A DNA stretch of 64,000 nucleotides from Salinarimonas sp. (GTDB lineage: Bacteria; Pseudomonadota; Alphaproteobacteria; Rhizobiales; Beijerinckiaceae): contig JAFIEI010000004.1 of assembly GCA_020832565.1 (NCBI GenBank), positions 1-64,000 of the forward strand, read 5' to 3'. A program made the position numbers and the translations under genes. The first letter of the stretch is position 1. Each line of letters starts with the position of its first letter. The notes under the pieces were generated by a model. That model saw only the letters and a program-made list of their open reading frames with translations. It was not told the DNA's origin and ran no database searches. Of this stretch, positions 44,699 through 52,334 are shown in pieces.

Positions 44699-45997
44699 TC
44701 AAGGCGCATCGCGCTGCGTCATGCGCCTTCCCGAGAGCCAGAGGAGTCCGGCCAGCGCGGCGATCACGGGCAGGGCCGCGCCGGCGGCGAAGGCGGCACC
44801 GATTCCATACAATCCCGCAACCAGCCCCAGTGCCGGGGCGGAGACGGCTTCACCGGTATTGGCGAGCGTCGAGAATCCGGCGAAGGTCTTCGAGACATGC
44901 TCGCCCGGCATGCGCTCCTGTATGAGCGTCGCAAAAAGGATATCGGCGATCGCGCCTGCAGCGGCGAGGATGAAGCCGATCGCGAAAATCACGACAAGGT
45001 CAGCCGGGATCGCCAGCGCGCCGAGCAAAAGACCATAGACGAGCCAGCCGAGAAGCATGCCGCGTTCACGCCAGCGCGGCGCGATGCGCACGCTGAAGAC
45101 CGCCCCCGCGAGCGTGCCGAGCGCCATGATGCTCCACAGTAATCCGAGCACGTCCGGCCCGGCTGCGAGATGATCCTTCACGAAGATCGGGATGAGGAGG
45201 CTCAGCACGCCCGCAACGCCGAGAATGCCGGCGACATTGACCACGATCGCGGCACGCACGTCACGCCGCGCACCGCTCAGAACCCGCCAGAGCGAAGCGT
45301 ATTCATCGACCAAGTCGCGCCATTGCAGACGGCCTGTCGCAGGTGCGTACGGCGCAAGCGTCACGGGCACATGCACCGCCCGGCTCAGCCCGGCGCTCAG
45401 GATGAACGTCGCCGCGATCAGCGTGAGGATTGCCGGCACCGGCAGCACGAGGAGCAAGAGCCCCCCGAGCACGGGCGCTGCCACCCCCACCGTCTCGATC
45501 GACCCGTGCAGAACGGCATTGGCCCTGATCAGCGCCTGGCCGTGCGCAAGTTGCGGCAGGAGCCCCTGCACCGCAGGCTGGAACAGCGTTCGTGCCGCCG
45601 TCAGCAGAAAAGCCACAGCGCCGAGCACCACGAGCGGCGCCATACCGGCCAGCAGCAATCCCGCCGCAGCAACGAGCAGGATTGCGCGAAACAGCTCGGC
45701 GCCGACAATCAGTCGCCGGCGATCGAGGCGGTCACTCAGCCAACCGCAGACCAGCCCGAAGAGCGCATAGGGCGCAAAGCGCAGGAAGACCAGAAACCCG
45801 ACCGCTGCGTAACTGTCCGACAATTCGAGTGCGAACCAGATCAGAACCAGATCGAATATCCGGCTCCCGGCATTGCCGACGAATTGCCCGCCGAGAAGCA
45901 GATTCAGATCACGCCCGAGTCCCGGCGACGGGATGCGCCTGCCCAGCCAGCGAAGCCTGCTCAGCCCGATAAATCCGAAGCGGCCGAACCGGCTCAT
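44699..45997 (-). CDS. MFS transporter
   Basis: The 432-residue protein has about 12 membrane segments. NLLLGGQFVGNAGSRIFDLVLIWFALELS opens the first, CGWLSDRLDRRRLIVGAELF holds the loop 2-3 motif, and PAVQGLLPQLAHGQALIRANAVLHGSIETVGVAAPVLGG matches the MFS_3-type exporter group (related to enterobactin exporters). It may export a small compound; substrate unknown. It stands alone between a tRNA and the dehydratase gene. Confidence 0.9.
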   Translation of the reverse strand: MSRFGRFGFIGLSRLRWLGRRIPSPGLGRDLNLLLGGQFVGNAGSRIFDLVLIWFALELSDSYAAVGFLVFLRFAPYALFGLVCGWLSDRLDRRRLIVGAELFRAILLVAAAGLLLAGMAPLVVLGAVAFLLTAARTLFQPAVQGLLPQLAHGQALIRANAVLHGSIETVGVAAPVLGGLLLLVLPVPAILTLIAATFILSAGLSRAVHVPVTLAPYAPATGRLQWRDLVDEYASLWRVLSGARRDVRAAIVVNVAGILGVAGVLSLLIPIFVKDHLAAGPDVLGLLWSIMALGTLAGAVFSVRIAPRWRERGMLLGWLVYGLLLGALAIPADLVVIFAIGFILAAAGAIADILFATLIQERMPGEHVSKTFAGFSTLANTGEAVSAPALGLVAGLYGIGAAFAAGAALPVIAALAGLLWLSGRRMTQRDAP

Positions 45998-46211
45998 CCC
46001 CCGCCCATCTCAATCACCCTGAATCACTTGCCGTGGAAGGGCGAAGCAGGACGGAAAGCCTCGCTCACTGGCCATTTCGCCCTCGCAATGCTGCCGGCAA
46101 TTCGATAGCGCCGCCCTTCAATCTTGCCTCGATAACTACCATCTCTCGGCTGTAAAATCAATACATTACATGATCAAAAATCGAACAAACTCGCAACATT
46201 TACCCTCCCCC

Positions 46212-47939
46212 TCAAATCTCCCCGTCCTTGCGCAGGAAATCGAAATCGCAGCCCTCGCCGGCCTGATTGACCTGCGCGAGGTAAAGGCCGCGATAGCCGC
46301 GTTGCGGGGCAGCCATATGGGGCGGCGGGGTGAACTCCGCGCGGCGGCGGTCGAGTTCGTCTTGCGCGACATCGAGCTCGAGGCGGCGCGCTTCGACGTC
46401 GAGGCTGATCGTATCGCCGTCGCGCACGAGGCCGAGCGGCCCGCCGACCGCAGCTTCCGGGGCAATGTGGAGCACGATCGTGCCGAAGGCCGTGCCGCTC
46501 ATACGCGCATCGGAAATGCGCACCATGTCCTTGACGCCTTTTCGGGCGAGCTTGCGCGGGATCGGCAGATAGCCGGCTTCGGGCATGCCCGGTGCGCCCT
46601 TCGGGCCCGCATTGCGCAGGACGAGCACGTCGTCGGCGCGAACGTCGAGATCGGGATCGTCGATGCGGTTGGTCATGTCCTCCACCGAATCGAACACCAC
46701 CGCCCGCCCGGTATGGCGCAGGAGTTCCGGTGAGGCCGCCGATTGCTTGATGATGGCGCCGTCGGGAGCCAGATTGCCGCGCAGGACCGCCGTCGCGCCT
46801 CCGCTCTTCAGGGGATTCGCGCGGGTGCGGATGATGCTCTGGCCGGGCACGTCCTCGGCCCGCATGATCACCTCGCCGAGACTCACCCCGTCGACGGTCG
46901 GCGTGTCGAGGATCAGGTGATCGCGCAATTCGCGCAGGAGCGCGGGCATCCCGCCGGCCCAGTGGAAATGCTCCATGTAATGCGCGCCGGACGGCTTGAG
47001 ATCGATCAGCACCGGGACTTCGCGCCCGAGCCGGTCGAGTTCTTCCAGGTCGAAATCGAAGCCGAGCCGTCCGGCGATCGCGGCGAGGTGGACGACGCCG
47101 TTGGTCGAGCCGCCGATCGCCTGCAGCACCACCATCGCATTGTGGAAGGCGGCCTTGTTGAGGATCTGCGCCGGCTTCGTCCCGGCTTTGGCGAGCGCGA
47201 CGGCCTCGCGCCCGCTCGCCTCCGCCGCGCGGATCCGGTCGGCATGGGTGGCGGGCGTGGTGCCGGTGCCCGAGAGCGCGATGCCCATGGCCTCGACGAG
47301 GCAGCCCATGGTGCTCGCCGTGCCCATGACCATGCAGGTGCCCTGCGTCGGCGCGAGCCGTTCGCTCACCGCCTCGATTTCCGCCTCGTCGATCTCGCCG
47401 GCGCGATGCTGCGCCCAGAGCCGGCGGCAATCGGTGCAGGCACCGAGCACCTCGCCCTTGTGATGGCCGACGAGCATCGGCCCGGTGATCAGCTGGATCG
47501 CGGGAATCTCCGCGCTCGCCGCCGCCATCAGCTGGGCCGGAACAGTCTTGTCGCAGCCGCCGATCATCACCACCGCATCCATCGGCTGGGCGCGCACCAT
47601 CTCCTCGGTTTCCATCGCCATGAGATTGCGCAGAAACATCGAGGTGGGATTGGAGAAGCTCTCATGGATCGAGATGGTGGGAAATTCCATCGGCAACCCG
47701 CCGGCCAGCATGACACCGCGCTTCACCGCCTCGATCAGGCGCGGCACGTTGCCGTGGCACGGGTTGAAATCGGAAAACGTGTTGGTGATGCCGATGATCG
47801 GGCGATCGAGCGCATCGTCGGAATAACCCGCCGCCTTGATGAAGGCCTTACGCAGGAAGAGCGAGAACCCGGCATCGCCGTAGCTCGTCAGCCCCTTGCG
47901 CAGCCCCGCTGCGGGCGCGTTCTTCTTGTCGTTGCTCAT
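46212..47939 (-). CDS. IlvD/EDD family dehydratase, likely a sugar-acid (pentonate) dehydratase
   Basis: The 575-residue protein carries the iron-sulfur cysteines in DFNPCHGNVPRL, MIGGCDKTVPAQL and TQGTCMVMGTASTMGC, and the family C-terminus. Details such as GACTDCRRLWAQHRAGEIDE and the ending FDFLRKDGEI resemble L-arabonate and related sugar-acid dehydratases rather than branched-chain IlvD. It would convert an aldonate to its 2-keto-3-deoxy form. The start at 47939 (MSNDKKN) has a GGGAGGGA ribosome site. The specific substrate is inferred. Confidence 0.87.
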   Translation of the reverse strand: MSNDKKNAPAAGLRKGLTSYGDAGFSLFLRKAFIKAAGYSDDALDRPIIGITNTFSDFNPCHGNVPRLIEAVKRGVMLAGGLPMEFPTISIHESFSNPTSMFLRNLMAMETEEMVRAQPMDAVVMIGGCDKTVPAQLMAAASAEIPAIQLITGPMLVGHHKGEVLGACTDCRRLWAQHRAGEIDEAEIEAVSERLAPTQGTCMVMGTASTMGCLVEAMGIALSGTGTTPATHADRIRAAEASGREAVALAKAGTKPAQILNKAAFHNAMVVLQAIGGSTNGVVHLAAIAGRLGFDFDLEELDRLGREVPVLIDLKPSGAHYMEHFHWAGGMPALLRELRDHLILDTPTVDGVSLGEVIMRAEDVPGQSIIRTRANPLKSGGATAVLRGNLAPDGAIIKQSAASPELLRHTGRAVVFDSVEDMTNRIDDPDLDVRADDVLVLRNAGPKGAPGMPEAGYLPIPRKLARKGVKDMVRISDARMSGTAFGTIVLHIAPEAAVGGPLGLVRDGDTISLDVEARRLELDVAQDELDRRRAEFTPPPHMAAPQRGYRGLYLAQVNQAGEGCDFDFLRKDGEI

Positions 47940-48111
47940 TGATCCCTCCCCTGGCGGCCTCGCGCTCCGCATGAACCGGCTTTCGCAAATCGGCTTTGCC
48001 GAACCGGACTGGCCAAGCCAGACTTACCAGCTTCGCGATGGCCTCGGAACGGCCTTGCCGGAGGCGCGCGCGCAAAGCGGCCTGTGCAAGCTGCACGTCG
48101 AAGGCCCCGAC

Positions 48112-48942
48112 CTAAAGCCGGGTCTTCAACCGTGTATCGCCGAAAGCGCAGAAATCAGGATTACCGAAATCGCGGTTCACGCCATCGACCTTGCGCGCAT
48201 AGCGCAGCGGCGCACCCGCGAGATCGACCACGCAGCCCCCCGCCGCCCGCAGGATCGCATCGCCCGCCGCCGTATCCCATTGCATGGTGGGCCCATGACG
48301 CAGATAAAGATCCGCCGAGCCTTCGGCGATCCGGCACAGTTTCAGCGAGGAGCCGAGTTCGCGCACGGAACCGGGGGAAAAGCGTGCAAGCGCCTCCCGG
48401 GTCTGCTTGTCGCAATGGGAGCGGCTGACGAGAGCAACGGCGCCGGTCTCGTCGCAGGAGCGCGCATGGATCGGGCGGATATCCGTGACCGTGGAGTTGC
48501 CTTCCCCGAGGTCGACCCGCCCGGCAAAGGCCCCCAGCGCACTATCGGCAAAGACGATCTCGCCGCTCGCGGGCGCATGGATCACACCCATGACCGGGGC
48601 ACCATCCACGATCAGCGCGATATTGACGGTGAACTCGCCGTTGCGTTGGACGAATTCACGTGTGCCGTCGAGGGGATCGACCAGAAAGAACCGGTTGCCG
48701 ACATCGGGCACCTGCCCGGCGGAAACGGCTTCTTCGGCAACGACGGGAATGTCCGGAGCAATCTCGGCGAGCCCTGCGGCGATCAGGTTCTCCGCCTCGA
48801 TATCGGCCCGCGTAACGGGCGAATCGTCAGGCTTGGCCTCGACGTCGAACGGACCGGCATAGATTTCCATAACGGCGCGGCCTGCCCTTACGGCAACCCG
48901 CACCAGATCGTGAATATCGCACCCGCCACTTCCTGCGGTCAT
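48112..48942 (-). CDS. cysQ: 3'(2'),5'-bisphosphate nucleotidase CysQ
   Basis: CysQ removes the 3' phosphate from PAP, a by-product of sulfate assimilation. The 276-residue protein shows the inositol-monophosphatase-fold motifs VTRADIEAENLI, PVVAEE, FFLVDPLDGTREFVQRNGEFTVNIALI (metal site) and MQWDTAAGDAILRAAGG. It is a single gene on the minus strand. Confidence 0.92.
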   Translation of the reverse strand: MTAGSGGCDIHDLVRVAVRAGRAVMEIYAGPFDVEAKPDDSPVTRADIEAENLIAAGLAEIAPDIPVVAEEAVSAGQVPDVGNRFFLVDPLDGTREFVQRNGEFTVNIALIVDGAPVMGVIHAPASGEIVFADSALGAFAGRVDLGEGNSTVTDIRPIHARSCDETGAVALVSRSHCDKQTREALARFSPGSVRELGSSLKLCRIAEGSADLYLRHGPTMQWDTAAGDAILRAAGGCVVDLAGAPLRYARKVDGVNRDFGNPDFCAFGDTRLKTRL

Positions 48943-49074
48943 GATCGTCTCGTCGTCACCTTCCCGGCGCCTGGCGCACCACGAGCAGCAGCCTACGCCG
49001 GACGCGCGGCGTGTGTCGACTGCGCGGATTTGCCGATGAGGCTGGCCGACGGATGCACGATCGTCGATCGGGCG

Positions 49075-49623
49075 TCAGCTCGCCGCCTGCTGGAGAGCCG
49101 CACGCGTCATCTGATCGGGCCCGAGTTCGCTGTCGTCCTTCATGTCGAGCATCTCGGCAAGCCGCGTGCGGGCCCGGTTGACGCGGCTCTTGATCGTGCC
49201 GACCGCGCATTCGCAGATCTCGGCGGCTTCCTCATAGGAAAAGCCGGAGGCGCCGACCAGCAGCAACGCCTCGCGCTGATCTTCCGGAAGCTCGGCGAGT
49301 GCGGCGCGGAAATCCTCGAAATCGAGATGGGCGCCCTGTTCGGGCCGGCTGACGAGATTGGCGGCATAATTGCCGTCCGGATCCTCGACCTCGCGCTTGC
49401 GCTTGCGAAATTCGGAATGGAAGAGGTTGCGCAGGATCGTGAAAAGCCATGCGTTCAGATTCGTGCCGCGCTGGAAGCGATGGATATTCGCCAGCGCACG
49501 CATCAACGTATCCTGAACGAGATCGTCGGCGCGATCGACCTTGCCACACAGCGAAATCGCAAAGGCCCGCAAGCTCGGTACGGCGGCGAGCAGTTCGTCA
49601 CGCAACTCGGGTTCAATGCTCAT
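49075..49623 (-). CDS. ecfG: ECF sigma factor EcfG (general stress response)
   Basis: The 182-residue sigma factor has region 2 (AISLCGKVDRADDLVQDTLMRALANIHRFQRGTNLNAWLFTILRN) and region 4 (LAELPEDQREALLLVGASGFSYEEAAEICECAVGTIKSRVNRARTRL). It is typical of alphaproteobacterial EcfG/SigT. Its start overlaps the nepR stop (ATGA 49620-49623). EcfG is held by NepR and released when PhyR is phosphorylated. Confidence 0.94.
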   Translation of the reverse strand: MSIEPELRDELLAAVPSLRAFAISLCGKVDRADDLVQDTLMRALANIHRFQRGTNLNAWLFTILRNLFHSEFRKRKREVEDPDGNYAANLVSRPEQGAHLDFEDFRAALAELPEDQREALLLVGASGFSYEEAAEICECAVGTIKSRVNRARTRLAEMLDMKDDSELGPDQMTRAALQQAAS

Positions 49624-49847
49624 TTGCCGTCCCCCCGATCCGCCTTTTGTTTATTTCCGGCTTCGTCGAGCTGATCGAGAAGCGCGCGGAAGCGGTCGGG
49701 AACCGGTTGATCCATCAACTCGGCATACATGGAGCGCAACTGGTCACCGATTCGTGTCTGGGTCGGACGATCGAGCTGCGGCTTGCCGTGTGCCCCCGAA
49801 TTCAGATCCGAACCAGCGGAGCGAGCGCTTTCTTCGCGGTCATTCAT
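49620..49847 (-). CDS. nepR: Anti-sigma factor NepR
   Basis: The 75-residue form starting MNDREESARSAG contains the conserved NepR core IGDQLRSMYAELMDQPVPDRFRALLDQLDE, two helices that hold EcfG and swap to PhyR. A longer frame reaches 49994 without family-like residues, so the start at 49847 is chosen, but it lacks a strong ribosome site. NepR and EcfG are co-transcribed and coupled. Confidence 0.9.
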   Translation of the reverse strand: MNDREESARSAGSDLNSGAHGKPQLDRPTQTRIGDQLRSMYAELMDQPVPDRFRALLDQLDEAGNKQKADRGDGK

Positions 49848-50069
49848 AGGTACTTGCCCTTGCTGGTCTGTGGCGCGCCGCCCGAAGCCGCGCAGAAACG
49901 GACGGCCTTGTTCGTGGCCGTGCGCCGGAGAGCCGTCCTGTGTTACCGTATCGGCAATACTCGATAATTCCGATTTCTCCATTTTTCTGTTCATGGAATA
50001 TGATCCCGTGTCAAATCAACGTCGCCGCGCCACATCGCCCGCGCCGGCACCGGCCGAACTCACTTCGCA

Positions 50070-50094
50070 AATGCCGCAGAGAAGGATTAGTTCC
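50070..50094 (-). promoter_or_regulatory. Putative EcfG-dependent promoter of nepR-ecfG
   Basis: On the minus strand GGAAC (50094-50090) is followed by 16 bases and CATT (50073-50070). The EcfG consensus is GGAAC-N16-CGTT, so only one base differs. It would make the operon self-controlled. The gap 49848-50281 holds this, the phyR promoter and no gene. Confidence 0.5.
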
Positions 50095-50133
50095 ATCGTG
50101 ACCCGAAACTTGCCCGATTTTTCTGCTCATCGG

Positions 50134-50158
50134 GGAACCCGAGGCGATCATGCGCGTT
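50134..50158 (+). promoter_or_regulatory. EcfG-dependent promoter of phyR
   Basis: GGAAC (50134-50138), 16 bases, CGTT (50155-50158): an exact match to the alphaproteobacterial EcfG promoter pattern, about 120 bases upstream of phyR. Confidence 0.75.
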
Positions 50159-50281
50159 GAACACCGTGCGTTTGTCCGCGCGCGCCCGCTGTGCCCTGTT
50201 GCAGGATGTCCTGTTGAAGGCAGGCGAGGCGGCGCGGCGTCACCAAGTTGGCCGAATGGCTCAGTCAAAGGATAAGATCGT

Positions 50282-51085
50282 ATGTCGACCGCCGAGCTCG
50301 TCGCACCGCAATTGCCCTATCTCAGACGCTATGCAAGGGCCCTGACCGGGTCGCAGGCAGCCGGAGATGCCTATGTCGCAGCGACGCTCGAGGCCCTGAT
50401 CAACGACCCCTCGCCACTGAGCGAAGCCGGCTCACCGCGGCTTGCCCTGTTTCGCGTCTTCACGGTGATCTGGAACTCGCTTTCCGTGAACGAACGCCGT
50501 GAGACGATCGAGCAGAACCTCCCCGCCGAGGCACGGCTCGGCGAGATCACCCCCCTGCCCCGCCAGGCCTTCCTGCTTTCGTCCCTCGAGGGCTTCTCCG
50601 AGGAAGAGGTTGGGGAGATCCTCGACAAGGACGTCGCCACCGTGCGCGGCCTCGTCGATGATGCCGGGCGCGAGCTCGCCGCCGATATCGCAACCCAGAT
50701 CATGATCATCGAGGACGAGCCCCTGATCGCCATGGATCTGGAAGGTCTCGTGGAAGGCCTGGGCCACGCGGTTACCGGGATCGCCCGCACCCGCGACGAA
50801 GCCCTGGCGCTGGCCGGCGAGAAGCGCCCCGGGTTGATCCTCGCCGATATCCAGCTTGCCGACGGGTCGTCCGGGCTCGATGCGGTGAATGACCTCCTGG
50901 AAACGTTCCAGGTGCCGGTGATCTTCATCACGGCCTATCCCGAGCGTTTCCTGACCGGCGAACGTCCGGAACCGGCATTCCTGATCGCCAAGCCGTTCCA
51001 GCCGGCCAACGTTTCTGCGGTGATCAGCCAGGCGCTGTTCTTCCAGCAGACGTCGCATCGGAGGACGGCTGCGGCGGGAAGCTGA
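50282..51085 (+). CDS. phyR: PhyR anti-anti-sigma response regulator
   Basis: The 267-residue protein has an EcfG-like N-terminal sigma mimic (AELVAPQLPYLRRYARALTGSQAAGD, LSSLEGFSEEEVGEIL, AADIATQIMIIEDEPLI) and a C-terminal receiver (phospho-Asp in LILADIQLADGSSG, Lys in LIAKPFQP). Phosphorylated PhyR takes NepR away from EcfG. It is divergent from nepR-ecfG, the usual arrangement. No HWE/HisKA2 sensor kinase gene lies next to it. AAAGGA precedes the ATG. Confidence 0.95.
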   Translation: MSTAELVAPQLPYLRRYARALTGSQAAGDAYVAATLEALINDPSPLSEAGSPRLALFRVFTVIWNSLSVNERRETIEQNLPAEARLGEITPLPRQAFLLSSLEGFSEEEVGEILDKDVATVRGLVDDAGRELAADIATQIMIIEDEPLIAMDLEGLVEGLGHAVTGIARTRDEALALAGEKRPGLILADIQLADGSSGLDAVNDLLETFQVPVIFITAYPERFLTGERPEPAFLIAKPFQPANVSAVISQALFFQQTSHRRTAAAGS

Positions 51086-51108
51086 GCACGTCAAGCTCGG
51101 CGGGGGGG

Positions 51109-51220
51109 CGGCGTCAGGCCGCCTCGTCCAGCGCGCTCTTCTCGCACGCGGCGTCAGGCCGCCTCGTCCAGCGCGCTCTTCTCGCACGCGGCGTCAGGCC
51201 GCCTCGTCCAGCGCGCTCTT
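51109..51220. repeat. Tandem repeat of 40 bp at the 3' end of sufE
   Basis: A unit starting GCGGCGTCAGGCCGCC and ending CTTCTCGCAC is repeated at 51109, 51149 and (32 bases) 51189, period 40 and apparently identical. The third copy is the end of sufE, so each extra copy duplicates its last codons and stop. Each unit holds the inverted repeat GCGGC-GTCAG-GCCGC. It lies between the convergent phyR and sufE stops. Confidence 0.9.
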
Positions 51221-51625
51221 GGCATCACGCTGAATGCGCTGGACCATCGCCCGCACGCCGTTCGAGCGCTGCGGTGTGAGATGCTCCGACAGGCCGAGTG
51301 AATCGAAGATCTCGGCGGCATCGACTTCGAGAATTTCCCCCGCCTTGCGCCCGGAATAGAGCGCAATCAGCAGCGCCACGAGACCACGCACGATATGCGC
51401 GTCGCTGTCGCCGCGCAGGTTCAGCACGGGGGTGCCGTCGGCGGGATCGACTTTCGTCTCCAGCCAGACCTGGCTGGCGCAACCCTGAACCTTGTTGGCA
51501 TCGCAATAGGCGTCGTCCGGCAGCTGCGGCATCAGCTTCCCGAGTTCGATGATATAGCGATAGCGCTCTTCCCAATCGTCGATGAATTCGAAATTGGCGA
51601 GGATTTCGTCGAATGTCGGCATCAT
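51194..51625 (-). CDS. sufE: SufE family cysteine desulfurase activator
   Basis: SufE accepts sulfur from SufS and passes it to iron-sulfur cluster assembly. The 143-residue protein has the family features FIDDWEERYRYIIELGKLMP, YCDANKVQGCASQVW (with the persulfide Cys), DAHIVRGLVALLIALYSG and LGLSEHLTPQRSNGVRAMVQRI. The end of the gene is part of the 40-bp tandem repeat. It lies upstream of the DUF5330 gene on the same strand, with an 88-base gap. Confidence 0.95.
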   Translation of the reverse strand: MMPTFDEILANFEFIDDWEERYRYIIELGKLMPQLPDDAYCDANKVQGCASQVWLETKVDPADGTPVLNLRGDSDAHIVRGLVALLIALYSGRKAGEILEVDAAEIFDSLGLSEHLTPQRSNGVRAMVQRIQRDAKSALDEAA

Positions 51626-51713
51626 CCGCCTATGATGGCTCTCGCGCGCCCATGCGCAAGGGGGTGCGGCACTTCGATGCGAAAAATTCCAGCCTGGAGC
51701 CTCGACTTATGCG

Positions 51714-52055
51714 CTACTCGACCGAGCCCACCGTTTCCGGCCCCGCCCGGCGCATGATCTCGATGACGAGCCGCTCGCGCGCCGATTCGGGCAAGGCCTG
51801 CCATTGGACGCCGATTTCCCGTGCGATGAGACCGGCAATGTCATCCGGAACCGGCAACCGGATATCCTGATCACCACTATTTTCTGCAATATCAGATGGT
51901 GACCCTGCTTCCCGGGTATTCTCCTGCAGCATCGTGCCCACGGACGCCGCCACTTCCGGCGACGCGCTGGTCTGCGCCGCACTGCGCACGCCACGTTCCG
52001 GCGAGAAATAGAAGATGACGGCGACGATGCCCAGGAAGCGTATGAGAAAGAACAT
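51714..52055 (-). CDS. DUF5330 domain protein
   Basis: The product starts MFFLIRFLGIVAVIFYFSPERG, an N-terminal membrane anchor, followed by a polar region of about 90 residues (AAQTSASPEVAA, HP-rich GLIAREIGVQWQALPE). The N-terminus matches DUF5330, found only in alphaproteobacteria near sufE and a PAS kinase. The start at 52055 fits this motif. Function unknown. Confidence 0.75.
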   Translation of the reverse strand: MFFLIRFLGIVAVIFYFSPERGVRSAAQTSASPEVAASVGTMLQENTREAGSPSDIAENSGDQDIRLPVPDDIAGLIAREIGVQWQALPESARERLVIEIMRRAGPETVGSVE

Positions 52056-52334
52056 GCTCTGCTCCGAATTCGCTTCCGAGCATGATCGGCAAGCGTGAAT
52101 CCCTCGTTTCCGTCCCACATCGATCCGGCCCCAGCGTTAACGGGACGTGTCCTGTTCGCGCGCCGTACCGCGCGTACGGAAAAGGGACGCATTCGTACCC
52201 TGCGCGTTAACGATGCATTCGCCATAAACCATTGCCCCTCCCTTCACCGGGCCCGCCTTAGTGTTCGCTTAAGTCGCACCTGTGAGTATCCCCGTTATCG
52301 ACAGACAGGGAGCGCGGCGTTTTTCGCGTTCAAT

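Noticed and set aside
48943-49074. Small frame between cysQ and ecfG
   Set aside because: No ribosome site and no family-like sequence; treated as intergenic.
51109-51220. CRISPR-like array
   Set aside because: Three directly abutting copies with no spacers are a tandem duplication of the sufE end, not repeat-spacer units.
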